In this document: positions 32,586 to 41,293 of the stretch, in pieces | Layout of the letters: every line of letters starts with the position of its first letter | Position numbering within the stretch: position 1 is the stretch's first letter | Assembly: GCA_964523795.1 (NCBI GenBank) | Contig: CAZGAO010000029.1 | Location: 1 to 57,132 of the forward strand | Direction: 5' to 3' | DNA: 57,132 nt | DNA from: SABY01 sp964523795 | Lineage (GTDB): Bacteria > Bacteroidota > Bacteroidia > Bacteroidales > 4484-276 | Made by a program: the position numbers and the translations under genes | The notes under the pieces: model-generated | The model's input: the letters and a program-made list of their open reading frames with translations, nothing else | Database searches by the model: none | What the model was told of the DNA's origin: nothing

Positions 32586-33751
32586 TTTATCTTAGTCGTT
32601 GTTTTATTTTTATTAATAAAGATAAAATAAACCAGTCCAAGAGCACCCGCCAAAAAAATGCCAACCGCAATAAATTGGGCCTGGCTGGCTCCGATACCCA
32701 ACCATGAATATTGGATGTTGACCCTGATAAACTCGATGAAGAATCTTTCGGTGCCGTTCATCATCAAATAAATTGCAAAAAGAGCTCCCGGCAAAACTAT
32801 CCGTTTGCGGATTGACCAGAGTACCATAAAAAAGATGAGGCTGAGGGTGGTTTCGTAAAATGAGCTGGGAAAAACGGGCTGCCCCAGTTCGTAGCAAAAA
32901 TCACCGTGGCATCCTACAATGGGTACCCCTTCTTTGATTACGTTGTGCGGAAAGGTGAAGCTCCACATCCAGTCGGGTAAAAAAGCAAGCCATTCGGGCT
33001 TGGGTTCCAGATTGGGAATGCCCCAGCAGCCATCGCCCGAGAGCTGGCAGCCGATGCGCCCAATGGCATAGGCAAGCATCAGAGCCGGAGCTACCGAATC
33101 AGCTATTAGTGGCCATTTTATCTTGTTGCGCTCGCCATACCAGGCCACGGCAAAGGCGGCCACGATCAAGCCACCATAAAAAGTGAGGCCGCTAAACGAG
33201 AACAGTGTACCCAGGGGATCACGAAAAAAGGAATCGAGGTGCTCGACCAAATCGAAGATCTTGGCTCCCAGAATCCCGGTCAGGGCAGCCACCAAAACAA
33301 TGGCCGGGGTAAGTTCTTTAGCATGAAAAAGTACCTCTTCAGTCTGGGTTTTTCGATTACTGTTCTTTTTTGCTTTGATAAATAAGTACACGACCGCAGC
33401 AAGGCTGATTAGGATTCCGCCCCACCAGTTTCCCTGCCACGAAAGAAGGTAGTCCTGGGGATGATTTGCGAAATATTGATACTGAAATATCATTCCCATG
33501 CCCTTGAAGCCAATAATAAAATACAGGGCTGCGCTAATAATGTATTCGCTAATGGCGGGGGCTTTGTGTTTTGTTATGGTTTTGGTTTGGGCCTGGATAA
33601 GGCCCTGTCTTTCTTTGCGGCCAAGTTCGAGGTAAAGAATGTAGCCGCCTGTAACAAAGGCCAGTGCCACAAAAAAACCATAAGTTTGAATAGGTAGAAG
33701 GATGTCTGTTCCCAAAAAATCGTTGATTAAATCGCTAAGGCGTGGATACAC
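32582..33751 (-). CDS. lgt: Prolipoprotein diacylglyceryl transferase Lgt
   Basis: Attaches diacylglycerol to the lipobox Cys of prolipoproteins in the inner membrane. 389 residues, longer than the E. coli enzyme (291), as often in Bacteroidota. Several membrane helices are visible, with the essential motif AYAIGRIGCQLSGDGCWG near residue 230. The start is GTG at 33751 (YPRLSDLINDFLGTDI); no in-frame ATG precedes the conserved part, so the GTG is accepted. The stop overlaps the start of the phosphatase remnant (ATGA). The promoter TACTTTTG is at 33819-33826. Confidence 0.95.
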   Translation of the reverse strand: MYPRLSDLINDFLGTDILLPIQTYGFFVALAFVTGGYILYLELGRKERQGLIQAQTKTITKHKAPAISEYIISAALYFIIGFKGMGMIFQYQYFANHPQDYLLSWQGNWWGGILISLAAVVYLFIKAKKNSNRKTQTEEVLFHAKELTPAIVLVAALTGILGAKIFDLVEHLDSFFRDPLGTLFSFSGLTFYGGLIVAAFAVAWYGERNKIKWPLIADSVAPALMLAYAIGRIGCQLSGDGCWGIPNLEPKPEWLAFLPDWMWSFTFPHNVIKEGVPIVGCHGDFCYELGQPVFPSSFYETTLSLIFFMVLWSIRKRIVLPGALFAIYLMMNGTERFFIEFIRVNIQYSWLGIGASQAQFIAVGIFLAGALGLVYFIFINKNKTTTKIK

Positions 33752-33783
33752 AATGGTTTGATTTTGATAAGCCGCAGATAAAA

Positions 33784-33927
33784 ATGCTTTTGCTTGTCGG
33801 CGTGCTTTTGTTTGCGTGCAAAAGTAGCAATTCCGGGAATTTATACCGGATAAATAGTGTCATCCATAAAGCGGATACTTTTGACTTGCAGGTTTTCTCA
33901 AAAGACAATAATCGGCAAAATTTTTAA
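33784..33927 (+). CDS. Possible 47-residue lipoprotein (weak)
   Basis: The ATG at 33784 opens a frame with a hydrophobic stretch and lipobox-like Cys (MLLLVGVLLFACKSSNSGN), then about 30 polar residues. It lies divergently from lgt and overlaps the lgt promoter, and its second half overlaps a solo terminal repeat (33852-33873). It could be a small lipoprotein, a decayed gene truncated by the repeat, or chance. No ribosome-binding site or clear promoter supports it. Confidence 0.3.
   Translation: MLLLVGVLLFACKSSNSGNLYRINSVIHKADTFDLQVFSKDNNRQNF
33819..33826 (-). promoter_or_regulatory. -7 box TACTTTTG for lgt
   Basis: A minus-strand match to TAnnTTTG 67 bp upstream of the GTG start of lgt. 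Confidence 0.45.
33852..33873. repeat. Solo MITE terminal repeat (AAATAGTGTCATCCATAAAG)
   Basis: AAATAGTGTCATCCATAAAG matches the terminal repeats of elements A-D (consensus near AATTAGTGTCTGTCCATAAAGT). No partner end is visible within 300 bp. Confidence 0.5.
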
Positions 33928-33991
33928 ATTTATCTTACTCTGTTTTCTCTGGGGCTTCTCTGATTTTTCTGTGGTTCAGGTAAAGCACTAC

Positions 33992-34870
33992 TTATCTTGT
34001 AAAAAATTTTTGGATCAAAATACCGCTTACGATAAACACAAGCCCCACGATGGTGGCAAGAAGGATGGTTTCGCCAACAGCGTAGCGGATAAAAATAAGA
34101 GAGATAAAAGGAGAAATATAAACCAGATTTGAGATTTTCGCCGTGGTGGTGGCGTATTTCATGGCCATGAGCCAGAGCGTAAATGTAAGTCCCATTTCAA
34201 AAATCCCGATATAAACCGAACCTGCGATGCCGTATAAAGTAGGTGGATGAAAGCCATTCGTAAAAAGAAGGTAAACCAGGGTGTAAACGAAACCAAAGCC
34301 AAAATTAAGCAGCAGCTTGACGAGTTCATCGCGTTTGTCTTTTACGCTGAAAATCCAAAATAGCGACCAAAATATTGCGCTTCCCACGGCCAGCGCAACG
34401 CCGAGCGTATTGCTGAATTTAAGGCTAAAAACATCGCCTCGGGTGGCAATAATAATGGTTCCGGTAAAACTTATCAGGATGGCGGCCAGACTTACCAGCC
34501 CTATTTTTTGTTTGAGCAGGGGGATAGAGAGCAGCACCAGCACCACAGGCCAGATGTAATTTAAGGTTCCTGCTTCCTGCGCGGGCAAAAGATTGTAGGC
34601 TTCGAGTAGGACGAGGTAGTACAAAAATGGATTGAGCAAGGCCAGACCTGCTGACCGCAACAAATCCATAGATCGTAGCTTGCGCAGCTCACGGCTGCGG
34701 CCGGTAATAAAAATGGCGGCCAATAAAAAAATGGATGCTGTGAGCGAGGCATAAAACAACAGCTCGCCCACGCTGATGTAGCGAAGTGTAATCTTAAAGG
34801 CCGACCCGATTGTTGACCAAAACAGGATGGCACTGAGGGCAAAAACGTACGATTTGTTCTGATTGGTCAT
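33992..34870 (-). CDS. EamA/DMT-family transporter
   Basis: 292 residues with ten hydrophobic helices in two EamA halves. It carries the typical first-half pattern (AGTLNYIWPVVLVLLSIPLL then ILISFTGTIIIAT) and the second-half VYIGIFEMGLTFTLWLMAMKYATTTAKISNLVYISP. It transports small metabolites across the inner membrane; the substrate is unknown. A TAATTTTG box (34875-34882) ends only 4 bp before the ATG, so the transcript may be leaderless. It is a single gene between lgt and the ABC-F gene. Confidence 0.88.
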   Translation of the reverse strand: MTNQNKSYVFALSAILFWSTIGSAFKITLRYISVGELLFYASLTASIFLLAAIFITGRSRELRKLRSMDLLRSAGLALLNPFLYYLVLLEAYNLLPAQEAGTLNYIWPVVLVLLSIPLLKQKIGLVSLAAILISFTGTIIIATRGDVFSLKFSNTLGVALAVGSAIFWSLFWIFSVKDKRDELVKLLLNFGFGFVYTLVYLLFTNGFHPPTLYGIAGSVYIGIFEMGLTFTLWLMAMKYATTTAKISNLVYISPFISLIFIRYAVGETILLATIVGLVFIVSGILIQKFFTR

Positions 34871-34874
34871 GCGC

Positions 34875-34882
34875 CAAAATTA
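34875..34882 (-). promoter_or_regulatory. -7 box TAATTTTG abutting the EamA start
   Basis: A minus-strand TAnnTTTG match 4 bp before the start codon. If used, transcription begins at or within the ATG, a leaderless mRNA. Confidence 0.35.
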
Positions 34883-35000
34883 GCCGAAAATCGGACATTG
34901 CTATAATATTACATTTTTATAATAAGATGCAGATCTTTTAAAAGATGAGAACCTGACGGGTTTACAACGGGTAAATCTGGCCGATTTTCCTATTTAACGC

Positions 35001-35044
35001 TCGAATGTCCGCCAAAGGCGAGATAAATCCTACGGACGATTCGA
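35001..35044. repeat. Inverted repeat TCGAATGTCCG/CGGACGATTCGA
   Basis: Arms at 35001-35011 and 35033-35044 pair with one bulged base. It is related in sequence to the hairpin at 11855-11886. The 34883-35108 spacer otherwise holds AT-rich sequence with a short TCATTCAATCAATCATTCATT run. Confidence 0.5.
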
Positions 35045-35108
35045 GGTTAATTCCCGCAGGGGGGTGGGATTTCGCTTCGTTCAACATTCAGCAGCTTCAA
35101 TCATTCAA

Positions 35109-36983
35109 TCAATCATTCATTTCCACTATCTCACTCAGCTCCAGCCAGCGGTCGGATTTGTTGTCGATTTCCTGCATCAGCGCAGCAATTTGCTCCGACC
35201 ATTCGATAAGCTCGTCCGGCTGACCCTTTCCGGAATTTAGGTTTTCCATTATTGCATTCTTCTTTTCTTCCAGTTTGTGGATTTCTGCTTCCAGGCTTTC
35301 GTATTCTTTGATTTGCTTGTAGGTGGCCTTGCCCGGTTTTTTATTGTCGGGCTTGGTATTTTTCTTTGCTGGTGCCGAATCTTCTTTGTTAGCTTTTTTC
35401 AGGCCGGGCTTTCGCAGTTTGGCGTACGAAGAGTAGTTGCCCCAGTAATCCTTAATTTTTCCCTTGCCCTCGAAGGCGAAGATATGCTCCACGATGTGAT
35501 CCATAAAGTAGCGGTCGTGCGAAACAATCATCAGGCAGCCATCGTAGTTGTCCAGAAACTCTTCGAGCTTGTTCAGTGTTTCGATGTCCAGATCGTTGGT
35601 AGGCTCGTCAAGGATGAGGAAGTTGGGCTTTTTCAGCAGGGTGGTGAGCAGGTAGAGCTTACGCTTTTCGCCGCCACTCAGGCTCGAATAATAGTTGTAG
35701 TGGATGTTGGTGTTGAAGTTGAAATAGCTTAGAAACTGCGCCGGGCTCATGCTGCCTTTTTTGGTTTGCACCATCTCGGCAATATCTTTTACAATGTCGA
35801 TGATGCGCTTATCCTCTTTCATGGGCAGCCCTTCCTGCCTGAAATAGCCAAACTCCACGGTTTTGCCTACGGTAATTTTCCCCTTATCGGCTTTTATGCT
35901 GCCCATAATTATTTCGAGAAGGGTGCTCTTGCCGATACCGTTGGCACCAATCAATCCGATGCGGTCGCCCTTATTGAAGATGTAGGTAAAATCATCGAGG
36001 AGTTTTTGCTTTCCGTAGGATTTTTCGATGTTGTGCAGCTCCAGGATTTTACCACCCAGCCGCTGCATGTCCACGTCAAAGGCGCGGCTTTGTTCGTTGG
36101 TACCGCTGTTGGCTTTTTCTTCGATGCGATAAAAGGCATCCTCGCGGGCTTTGGCTTTGGTAGCCCTGGCCTGGGGCATCCGTTGCATCCATTCCAGTTC
36201 TTTTTTGTAAAGGGAGCGGGCTTTTATGATTTCGGTTTTTTCGTTGGCCATCCGCTCTTCCCTTTTCTCGAGAAAGTAGGTGTAATTGCCCCGGTACTTG
36301 TATATTTTCTGATTGTCGAGTTCCAAAATCTCATCGCAGACATTGTCCAGAAAATAGCGATCGTGCGTTACCAAAAATATGGCCAGGCGTTGTCGTTTCA
36401 AATAATTCTCCAGCCATTCGATGGTGTCCACGTCAAGGTGGTTGGTCGGCTCATCGAGTATCAGCAGGTCGGCATCCTCGATAAGAGCCTTGGCCAGCGC
36501 GGTTTTTTTGCGCATTCCGCCTGAGAGCTTCCCCAGTTTTTGGTCTAAGTTGATGATGTCAAATTTGCCCAGTATTTCTCTGATCTTCGATTCAAAGTTC
36601 CAGGCCTGGAGTTCGTCCATACGGTTTATCACCAGCTGGCTCTCGGCCTTGTCGGTGAGATGCCCCGACAGGATTAGGTTGTACTGAAACACCAGTTGTA
36701 CTAGCGGGCTTTCTGATTGGAAAAGGTATTCGATAACTGTAGTTTCGGGATCCATGTCAGGATTTTGCGGCAGGTACGAAATCCGCAGGTCGTTGCCCTT
36801 AGTAATCAAACCCTGATCGGGATGATCCACGCCGGTAATCATTTTTATCAGACTCGACTTTCCGGTGCCGTTACGGGCGATCAGTGCAATTTTTTGACCT
36901 GCCGAAATGCCAAAACTAAGTTCCTCAAAAAGCAGTTTTTCGCCGTAGGATTTGGATAAGTTTTCAACGGTAAGAATATTCAT
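35109..36983 (-). CDS. ABC-F family ATPase (Uup-like)
   Basis: 624 residues with two ATPase domains and no membrane domain: Walker A1 ARNGTGKSSLI, signature LSGGMRKKTALAKAL, Walker B LLILDEPTNHLDVDTIEWLE, then domain 2 with GANGIGKSTLLEI, LSGGEKRKLYLLTTLL and FLILDEPTNDLDIETLNKLE. The linker and a C-terminal Lys/Glu coiled coil (KATYKQIKEYESLEAEIHKL) fit the Uup branch. ABC-F proteins act on the ribosome or, for Uup, on DNA or translation quality; the exact role cannot be told. Start ATG 36983; promoter box TATCTTCG (one mismatch) at 37020-37027. Confidence 0.93.
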   Translation of the reverse strand: MNILTVENLSKSYGEKLLFEELSFGISAGQKIALIARNGTGKSSLIKMITGVDHPDQGLITKGNDLRISYLPQNPDMDPETTVIEYLFQSESPLVQLVFQYNLILSGHLTDKAESQLVINRMDELQAWNFESKIREILGKFDIINLDQKLGKLSGGMRKKTALAKALIEDADLLILDEPTNHLDVDTIEWLENYLKRQRLAIFLVTHDRYFLDNVCDEILELDNQKIYKYRGNYTYFLEKREERMANEKTEIIKARSLYKKELEWMQRMPQARATKAKAREDAFYRIEEKANSGTNEQSRAFDVDMQRLGGKILELHNIEKSYGKQKLLDDFTYIFNKGDRIGLIGANGIGKSTLLEIIMGSIKADKGKITVGKTVEFGYFRQEGLPMKEDKRIIDIVKDIAEMVQTKKGSMSPAQFLSYFNFNTNIHYNYYSSLSGGEKRKLYLLTTLLKKPNFLILDEPTNDLDIETLNKLEEFLDNYDGCLMIVSHDRYFMDHIVEHIFAFEGKGKIKDYWGNYSSYAKLRKPGLKKANKEDSAPAKKNTKPDNKKPGKATYKQIKEYESLEAEIHKLEEKKNAIMENLNSGKGQPDELIEWSEQIAALMQEIDNKSDRWLELSEIVEMND

Positions 36984-37019
36984 TCAATCGTATTTTTTGT
37001 CTGATTAAAATTTTGGGCG

Positions 37020-37027
37020 CGAAGATA
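37020..37027 (-). promoter_or_regulatory. -7 box TATCTTCG for ABC-F gene
   Basis: A one-base variant of TAnnTTTG, 36 bp upstream of the start on the minus strand. Confidence 0.4.
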
Positions 37028-37039
37028 GCCAAACAAACA

Positions 37040-37300
37040 TCACATAAGTTTTTTACTTATCCATAATATTAAACCTTCCCGATAAGAAATGCTTCGATGT
37101 TTAGTAGAATGATTTGCAAATCGTCTATTACGTTTTTGCCCAGAATATTTGATTTGAAGTTTATAATTGTCAGGAATCAACTTACAACGTATTTTATAAT
37201 AAGAACGACTTGCGGTTTCATCAATAATAACTTCAGCTATTTGCGAAACAATTTTGCTTGATCCCAAGAGTTTCAATAATTCATCAATCTTGATTTGCAT
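37040..37300 (-). CDS. TumE-like (DUF6516) toxin, apparently C-terminally altered
   Basis: 86 residues. The first 55 (ELLKLLGSSKIVSQIAEVII, then SYYKIRCKLIPDNYKLQIKY) look like the N-terminal half of TumE/DUF6516-type toxins. These normally continue with a YSYQ...RWDN...FPHHxH core. That core is missing: after KY the frame runs into a basic stretch ending ILWISKKLM, and a +1 frame (ILGKNVIDDLQIILLN) is also open. The toxin is probably truncated or frameshifted. It overlaps the antitoxin-like gene by 17 bp. The assignment rests on remembered family patterns. Confidence 0.5.
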   Translation of the reverse strand: MQIKIDELLKLLGSSKIVSQIAEVIIDETASRSYYKIRCKLIPDNYKLQIKYSGQKRNRRFANHSTKHRSISYREGLILWISKKLM

Positions 37301-37607
37301 CCCGACTCACATTTTGAAGGGTTTCTGTCCAGGCCTTTGTCATTTCCAGTGCCGCCTTCCAATCCATCCAGTCATCTTCTTGTAACATAGTTGCCTTACT
37401 TTGCATCCCGATTGAAAATTCCTCAAACCCTTTTTGGTATTTAAGTTCAAATTGATCATTGATTGAACAATAACTCTTTATCTTTCCACTAATAAAATTA
37501 ATAACGATGTCATTGAGGGCACTCATCTCATCTTTATAAATACCTGAATCAACAAGCGGTTTCATTAAGCGGTAAATATTTTGTACAAAAAGATTTTCCT
37601 GATACAT
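37284..37607 (-). CDS. Antitoxin-like partner of the TumE-type gene
   Basis: 107 residues, fully helical-looking and acidic at the end. The N-terminal MYQENLFVQNIYRLMKPLVD with IYKDEMSALNDIVINFISGKI resembles a ribbon-helix-helix or DUF-type antitoxin start. The EDDWMDWKAALEMTKAWTE motif near 77-96 is typical of small proteins paired with DUF6516 toxins. It is the upstream gene, overlapping the toxin by 17 bp, the usual antitoxin-first order. DNA binding and autoregulation are inference. Confidence 0.5.
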   Translation of the reverse strand: MYQENLFVQNIYRLMKPLVDSGIYKDEMSALNDIVINFISGKIKSYCSINDQFELKYQKGFEEFSIGMQSKATMLQEDDWMDWKAALEMTKAWTETLQNVSRDANQD

Positions 37608-37695
37608 ATTTCAATGTTTTGTGCAAATTTACAAAACATTTAAAAAACGACTTTGTTATTATCATTATCTAAACTAAAATAATAATACTGAAAAT

Positions 37696-37908
37696 ATGCT
37701 TACTTGCAGCAGATATGCCTGTATAAGAGCAGGAGAAAAGTTGAGGAAAACCCAGGAAGATAAAGCTGTGGATAATAATAAAGGTGAAAAGCCGGATACT
37801 GCAAAAACTCCAGATACGCCGAAATCTGTAACACCAGTATCTGAAAAAGAATCCCAAAACAATGAACAGGGATTTTTGAAAAGGTGGCTTAAAAAGTATG
37901 CTGGTTGA
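37696..37908 (+). CDS. Small Lys/Pro-rich hypothetical protein (weak)
   Basis: 70 codons from ATG 37696. The composition is hydrophilic (KPDTAKTPDTPKSVTPVSEK) with a basic C-terminus (FLKRWLKKYAG). No promoter or ribosome-binding site is evident and the opposite strand is also open in places. It may be a small gene, a remnant of a longer protein, or chance. It ends 12 bp before the convergent small membrane protein gene. Confidence 0.3.
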   Translation: MLTCSRYACIRAGEKLRKTQEDKAVDNNKGEKPDTAKTPDTPKSVTPVSEKESQNNEQGFLKRWLKKYAG

Positions 37909-37919
37909 TAAGTTTGATT

Positions 37920-38225
37920 TTAGGAATTCCTCATCAAATCCATAAAGAGACAAGAACTGACGGTGTGCCGATCTTTGCGATATTTATAAATCCGTCCACC
38001 AATAAGTTGTCCAAGAAAAAAGGTCGAAACCAAAAAAACGTAAGTAATCCAATGAAAGCCAATATCCGAAAAAATCCTTACTACAATAATAAAAGGTACC
38101 GGGATATGGATGGCCAAAAACCATTGCAAGGAAGCGCGTTTTACATCTTGCCGCCAATAACCAAAGGGGATATTGAAAATCAATACCAAAACAGAGATTT
38201 CGATTAGTAATAATGAAACAGGCAT
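37920..38225 (-). CDS. Small membrane protein downstream of uvrA
   Basis: 101 residues with three hydrophobic segments. Its pattern (FNIPFGYWR near 20, LQWFLAIHIPVPFIIVVRI near 34, FLGQLIGGRIYKYRK near 70) looks like a conserved family of unknown function. It begins 3 bp after the uvrA stop, so it is co-transcribed with uvrA. No enzymatic motif is seen. Confidence 0.65.
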   Translation of the reverse strand: MPVSLLLIEISVLVLIFNIPFGYWRQDVKRASLQWFLAIHIPVPFIIVVRIFSDIGFHWITYVFLVSTFFLGQLIGGRIYKYRKDRHTVSSCLFMDLMRNS

Positions 38226-38228
38226 GAT

Positions 38229-41084
38229 TTACGGTTTTAGTTTCTCGCTTAGATAATGGCCGGTAAACGATGCTGCCACCTTCACAAGATCCTCGGGCAG
38301 GCCTTCAAACACGATACTTCCTCCGTTTTCGCCGCCTTCGGGCCCAAGATCGATAATCCAGTCGGCCGATTTAATAATTTCGGGGTTGTGCTCGATAACT
38401 ACGATGCTATGGCCGTTTTCGATCAGTGCATTAAAGGCATCGAGCAACTTGCTGATGTCGTGAAAGTGCAGGCCGGTGGTGGGTTCATCAAAGAAAAACA
38501 GGCTTGGTTTTTCGGAGCTTCCCTTGGTTAAAAACGAGGCCAGTTTTACGCGCTGTGCCTCGCCGCCCGAAAGTGTGCTCGACGACTGCCCCAGTTTCAG
38601 ATAGCCCAATCCCACGTCTTGCAAGGGTTGCAATTTGGTGACAATGCGTTTTTCGTTCGCGCTTGGCTGCTTGTTAGTTCCAAAAAAACCAATGGCCTCA
38701 TTGATGGTCATGTTCAAAATGTCGCTGATGTTTTTCCCCTGATAGCTAACATCAAGGGTTTCGGTTTTGAAACGTTTACCGCCACACGATTCGCAGGTAA
38801 GATAAATGTCGGCCATAAACTGCATCTCAATTTTCACCTGACCTTCGCCTTCGCACTCTTCGCAGCGGCCACCTTCTACATTAAACGAGAAAAAGCCGGG
38901 CGAGTATCCTCGCACTTTCGAGAGTTTTTGATCGGCGTACAAAGACCGTATTTCATCGTAGGCCTTCACGTAGGTTGCGGGATTGGAGCGCGAGGAGCGG
39001 CCAATGGGATTTTGATCGACAAACTCAGCATTTTCCAAACGCTTCAGGTCGCCGGTCAGGTCGTCAAATTTTCCGGATTTATCGGTGTAGCCGCCCAGGT
39101 GCCTTTTTATGGCAGGATAAACGATGCCTTTGATGAGCGATGATTTACCCGAGCCACTCACGCCCGTTACCACCGTAAGGATGTTTAGCGGTATTTTGGC
39201 AGTGATATTTTTCAGATTGTTTTCGCGACAACCGCTTACTTCGATATAATTATTCCACTTACGGCGTGTTTCAGCCACAGGGATCGACAGGCTCTTGTTG
39301 AGATATTTCGCGGTAAAGCTGCTGTTGCTGCTGATCAATTCGTCGAGGCTGCCCGAAAACACCAGTTCGCCACCGTGCATTCCTGCCAAAGGACCGATGT
39401 CGATAATCTGATCGGCATGGCGCATGATGTCTTCATCGTGTTCGACCACGATAACGGTATTGCCCAGTTTTTTCAGCTCTTGCAAAACGCCAATAAGGCG
39501 ATGTGTGTCGCGGGGGTGCAGCCCGATGCTGGGTTCGTCCAGGATGTACATCGATCCCACCAGGCTGCTTCCCAACGAAGTGGCCAGGTTGATGCGTTGC
39601 GATTCGCCCCCCGAAAGGGACGATGAAAGGCGGTTTAGGGTAAGATAGCCCAGCCCCACATCACACAGAAAATGGAGCCGGTTGTTGATTTCGAGCAATA
39701 TACGTTTGGAAACCTGTGCATCATAATCGGATAACTGAAGATGAGCAAAGAAATCCACCAACTTTTCCAGGGGCAGGAGCACCAGATCGCTGATGGATGT
39801 TTCGCCCACTTTCACATAATTGCTGTCGTTGCGCAGTCGCGTGCCACGGCACTCGGGACATACGGTTTTGCCCCGATAGCGCGAAAGCATTACCCGGTAT
39901 TGGATTTTGTAGGTTTGTTCTTCTACCATTCTAAAAAACTCGTTGATGCCTTCGATCTTGGCATTGCCCTGCCACAGCAAGTCTTTGTGTTTAGCATCAA
40001 GTTCGTTGTATGGTTTGTGTATAGGAAAACCAAACTTGGTGGCCTTTAGCTCGAATTCGTTTTTCCAAAGCCCCATCTTTTCTCCCTTCCAGGGAGCTAC
40101 TGCACCTTGATAAATAGAGAGGCTTTTGTTGGGGATCACCAAATCTTCGTCGATGCCGATGACGCTACCAAAGCCTTCGCAGCGTTTGCAGGCACCATAA
40201 GGATTGTTGAAGCTAAAGAAATTTTCGCTGGGTTCTTCAAATTCGATCCCGTCCAGCTCGAAGCGATTCGAGAAGTCGTGTTTTTCTATTCCATTCTCCT
40301 GATACAAATAAATACTGCATTTTCCCTTGCCCTCGTAAAAAGCGGTTTGAATGGAATCGGCGAGGCGCGAGCGCAGTTCCCCATTTTGCGCAACCGACAC
40401 ACGGTCGATGACTAACTCAAAGAAAGCGGCTTTCTTAAAAATGTCTTTATCATTAATAATGTCTTCGATTTTTACAATCTCATTATTATGAAATAATCGT
40501 GTAAAACCTTGTTGCAGCAAAACCGACAATTGTTCGCTTACCTTTCCCTTGTTTTTTACCGGCATCTCGCTAACGATGAGCAGACGAGTATTTTCGGCCT
40601 GGCTTTCGATAAAATTAATAACATCGGTAACGCTGTGCCTTTTCACTTCTTCCCCCGATACTGGCGAGATGGTTTTGCCAATTCGGGCAAAGAGTAGTTT
40701 GAGGTATTCGTAGATTTCGGTAGAAGTTCCTACCGTTGAGCGGGGATTTCGCGAATTTACTTTTTGCTCGATGGCTATGGCTGGCGAAATGCCTTTGATG
40801 TAATCGACCTCAGGTTTTTGCATTCGCCCAAGAAATTGCCGGGCATAAGAGCTTAGGCTTTCAACATAGCGACGCTGCCCATCGGCGTAAAGCGTATCAA
40901 AGGCCAGTGATGATTTGCCCGAGCCTGATAAACCGGTAATTACCACCAGTTTGTTGCGGTGGATGGCAACATCAATATTTTTAAGATTGTGGACGCGGGC
41001 ACCTTTTACGAGAATGTATTTTTTGGGGTCTAAAGCATCAATTTTACTCACGGTCATCATACAAAAATTTACAGATTGTGGCAT
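38229..41084 (-). CDS. uvrA: Excinuclease ABC subunit UvrA
   Basis: Damage-recognition ATPase of nucleotide excision repair. 951 residues from ATG 41084; alternative ATGs at 41060 and 41057 (MTVSKIDALDPKKYI) are equally possible and closer to homologs. Two ABC modules: Walker A ITGLSGSGKSSLAFDT near 50, signature LSGGESQRINLATSL, LDEPSIGLHPRD; then VTGVSGSGKSSLIKG, LSGGEAQRVKLASFL and DEPTTGLHFHD. Zinc-binding Cys pairs are present in CKRCEGFG/CPECRGTR and CEECEGEG/CESCGGKR. It is divergent from the ECF sigma gene, with the two promoters interleaved. Confidence 0.97.
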   Translation of the reverse strand: MPQSVNFCMMTVSKIDALDPKKYILVKGARVHNLKNIDVAIHRNKLVVITGLSGSGKSSLAFDTLYADGQRRYVESLSSYARQFLGRMQKPEVDYIKGISPAIAIEQKVNSRNPRSTVGTSTEIYEYLKLLFARIGKTISPVSGEEVKRHSVTDVINFIESQAENTRLLIVSEMPVKNKGKVSEQLSVLLQQGFTRLFHNNEIVKIEDIINDKDIFKKAAFFELVIDRVSVAQNGELRSRLADSIQTAFYEGKGKCSIYLYQENGIEKHDFSNRFELDGIEFEEPSENFFSFNNPYGACKRCEGFGSVIGIDEDLVIPNKSLSIYQGAVAPWKGEKMGLWKNEFELKATKFGFPIHKPYNELDAKHKDLLWQGNAKIEGINEFFRMVEEQTYKIQYRVMLSRYRGKTVCPECRGTRLRNDSNYVKVGETSISDLVLLPLEKLVDFFAHLQLSDYDAQVSKRILLEINNRLHFLCDVGLGYLTLNRLSSSLSGGESQRINLATSLGSSLVGSMYILDEPSIGLHPRDTHRLIGVLQELKKLGNTVIVVEHDEDIMRHADQIIDIGPLAGMHGGELVFSGSLDELISSNSSFTAKYLNKSLSIPVAETRRKWNNYIEVSGCRENNLKNITAKIPLNILTVVTGVSGSGKSSLIKGIVYPAIKRHLGGYTDKSGKFDDLTGDLKRLENAEFVDQNPIGRSSRSNPATYVKAYDEIRSLYADQKLSKVRGYSPGFFSFNVEGGRCEECEGEGQVKIEMQFMADIYLTCESCGGKRFKTETLDVSYQGKNISDILNMTINEAIGFFGTNKQPSANEKRIVTKLQPLQDVGLGYLKLGQSSSTLSGGEAQRVKLASFLTKGSSEKPSLFFFDEPTTGLHFHDISKLLDAFNALIENGHSIVVIEHNPEIIKSADWIIDLGPEGGENGGSIVFEGLPEDLVKVAASFTGHYLSEKLKP

Positions 41085-41130
41085 GTTATTTGGTAAAATC
41101 CGGCCAAATTTTTGCCTTCTTGGATGGCAG

Positions 41131-41138
41131 CAAATGTA
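41131..41138 (-). promoter_or_regulatory. -7 box TACATTTG for uvrA
   Basis: A minus-strand match to TAnnTTTG, 46 bp upstream of the 41084 ATG, lying just left of the -33 box of the divergent sigma-factor promoter. Confidence 0.5.
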
Positions 41139-41146
41139 AAAGAAAA

Positions 41147-41177
41147 TTTGGTGTTTATTATTTAATGTATATATTTG
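41147..41177 (+). promoter_or_regulatory. Promoter TTTG-N19-TATATTTG for the ECF sigma gene
   Basis: TTTG (41147-41150) and TATATTTG (41170-41177) are 19 bp apart, a full match to the phylum housekeeping promoter. The leader is about 110 nt and ends with AAGGAG, 8 nt before ATG 41294, an unusually strong Shine-Dalgarno site for this phylum. Confidence 0.7.
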
Positions 41178-41293
41178 CCAAACTTTTTGAATTTAAGTTA
41201 TTAAAAATCATTCTATTCACACATTAACAATAGGAGACAGGTTATCGAATAAACTTCTACGCTTTGTAAAACAAACATAGAAAGGAGACTAGT

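Noticed and set aside
35766..36524. 252-codon plus-strand frame opposite the ABC-F gene
   Set aside because: A long shadow of the ABC-F coding strand. The minus-strand product has all ATPase motifs; the plus-strand product has none.
38619..39143. 174-codon plus-strand frame within uvrA
   Set aside because: Antisense shadow of conserved uvrA sequence.
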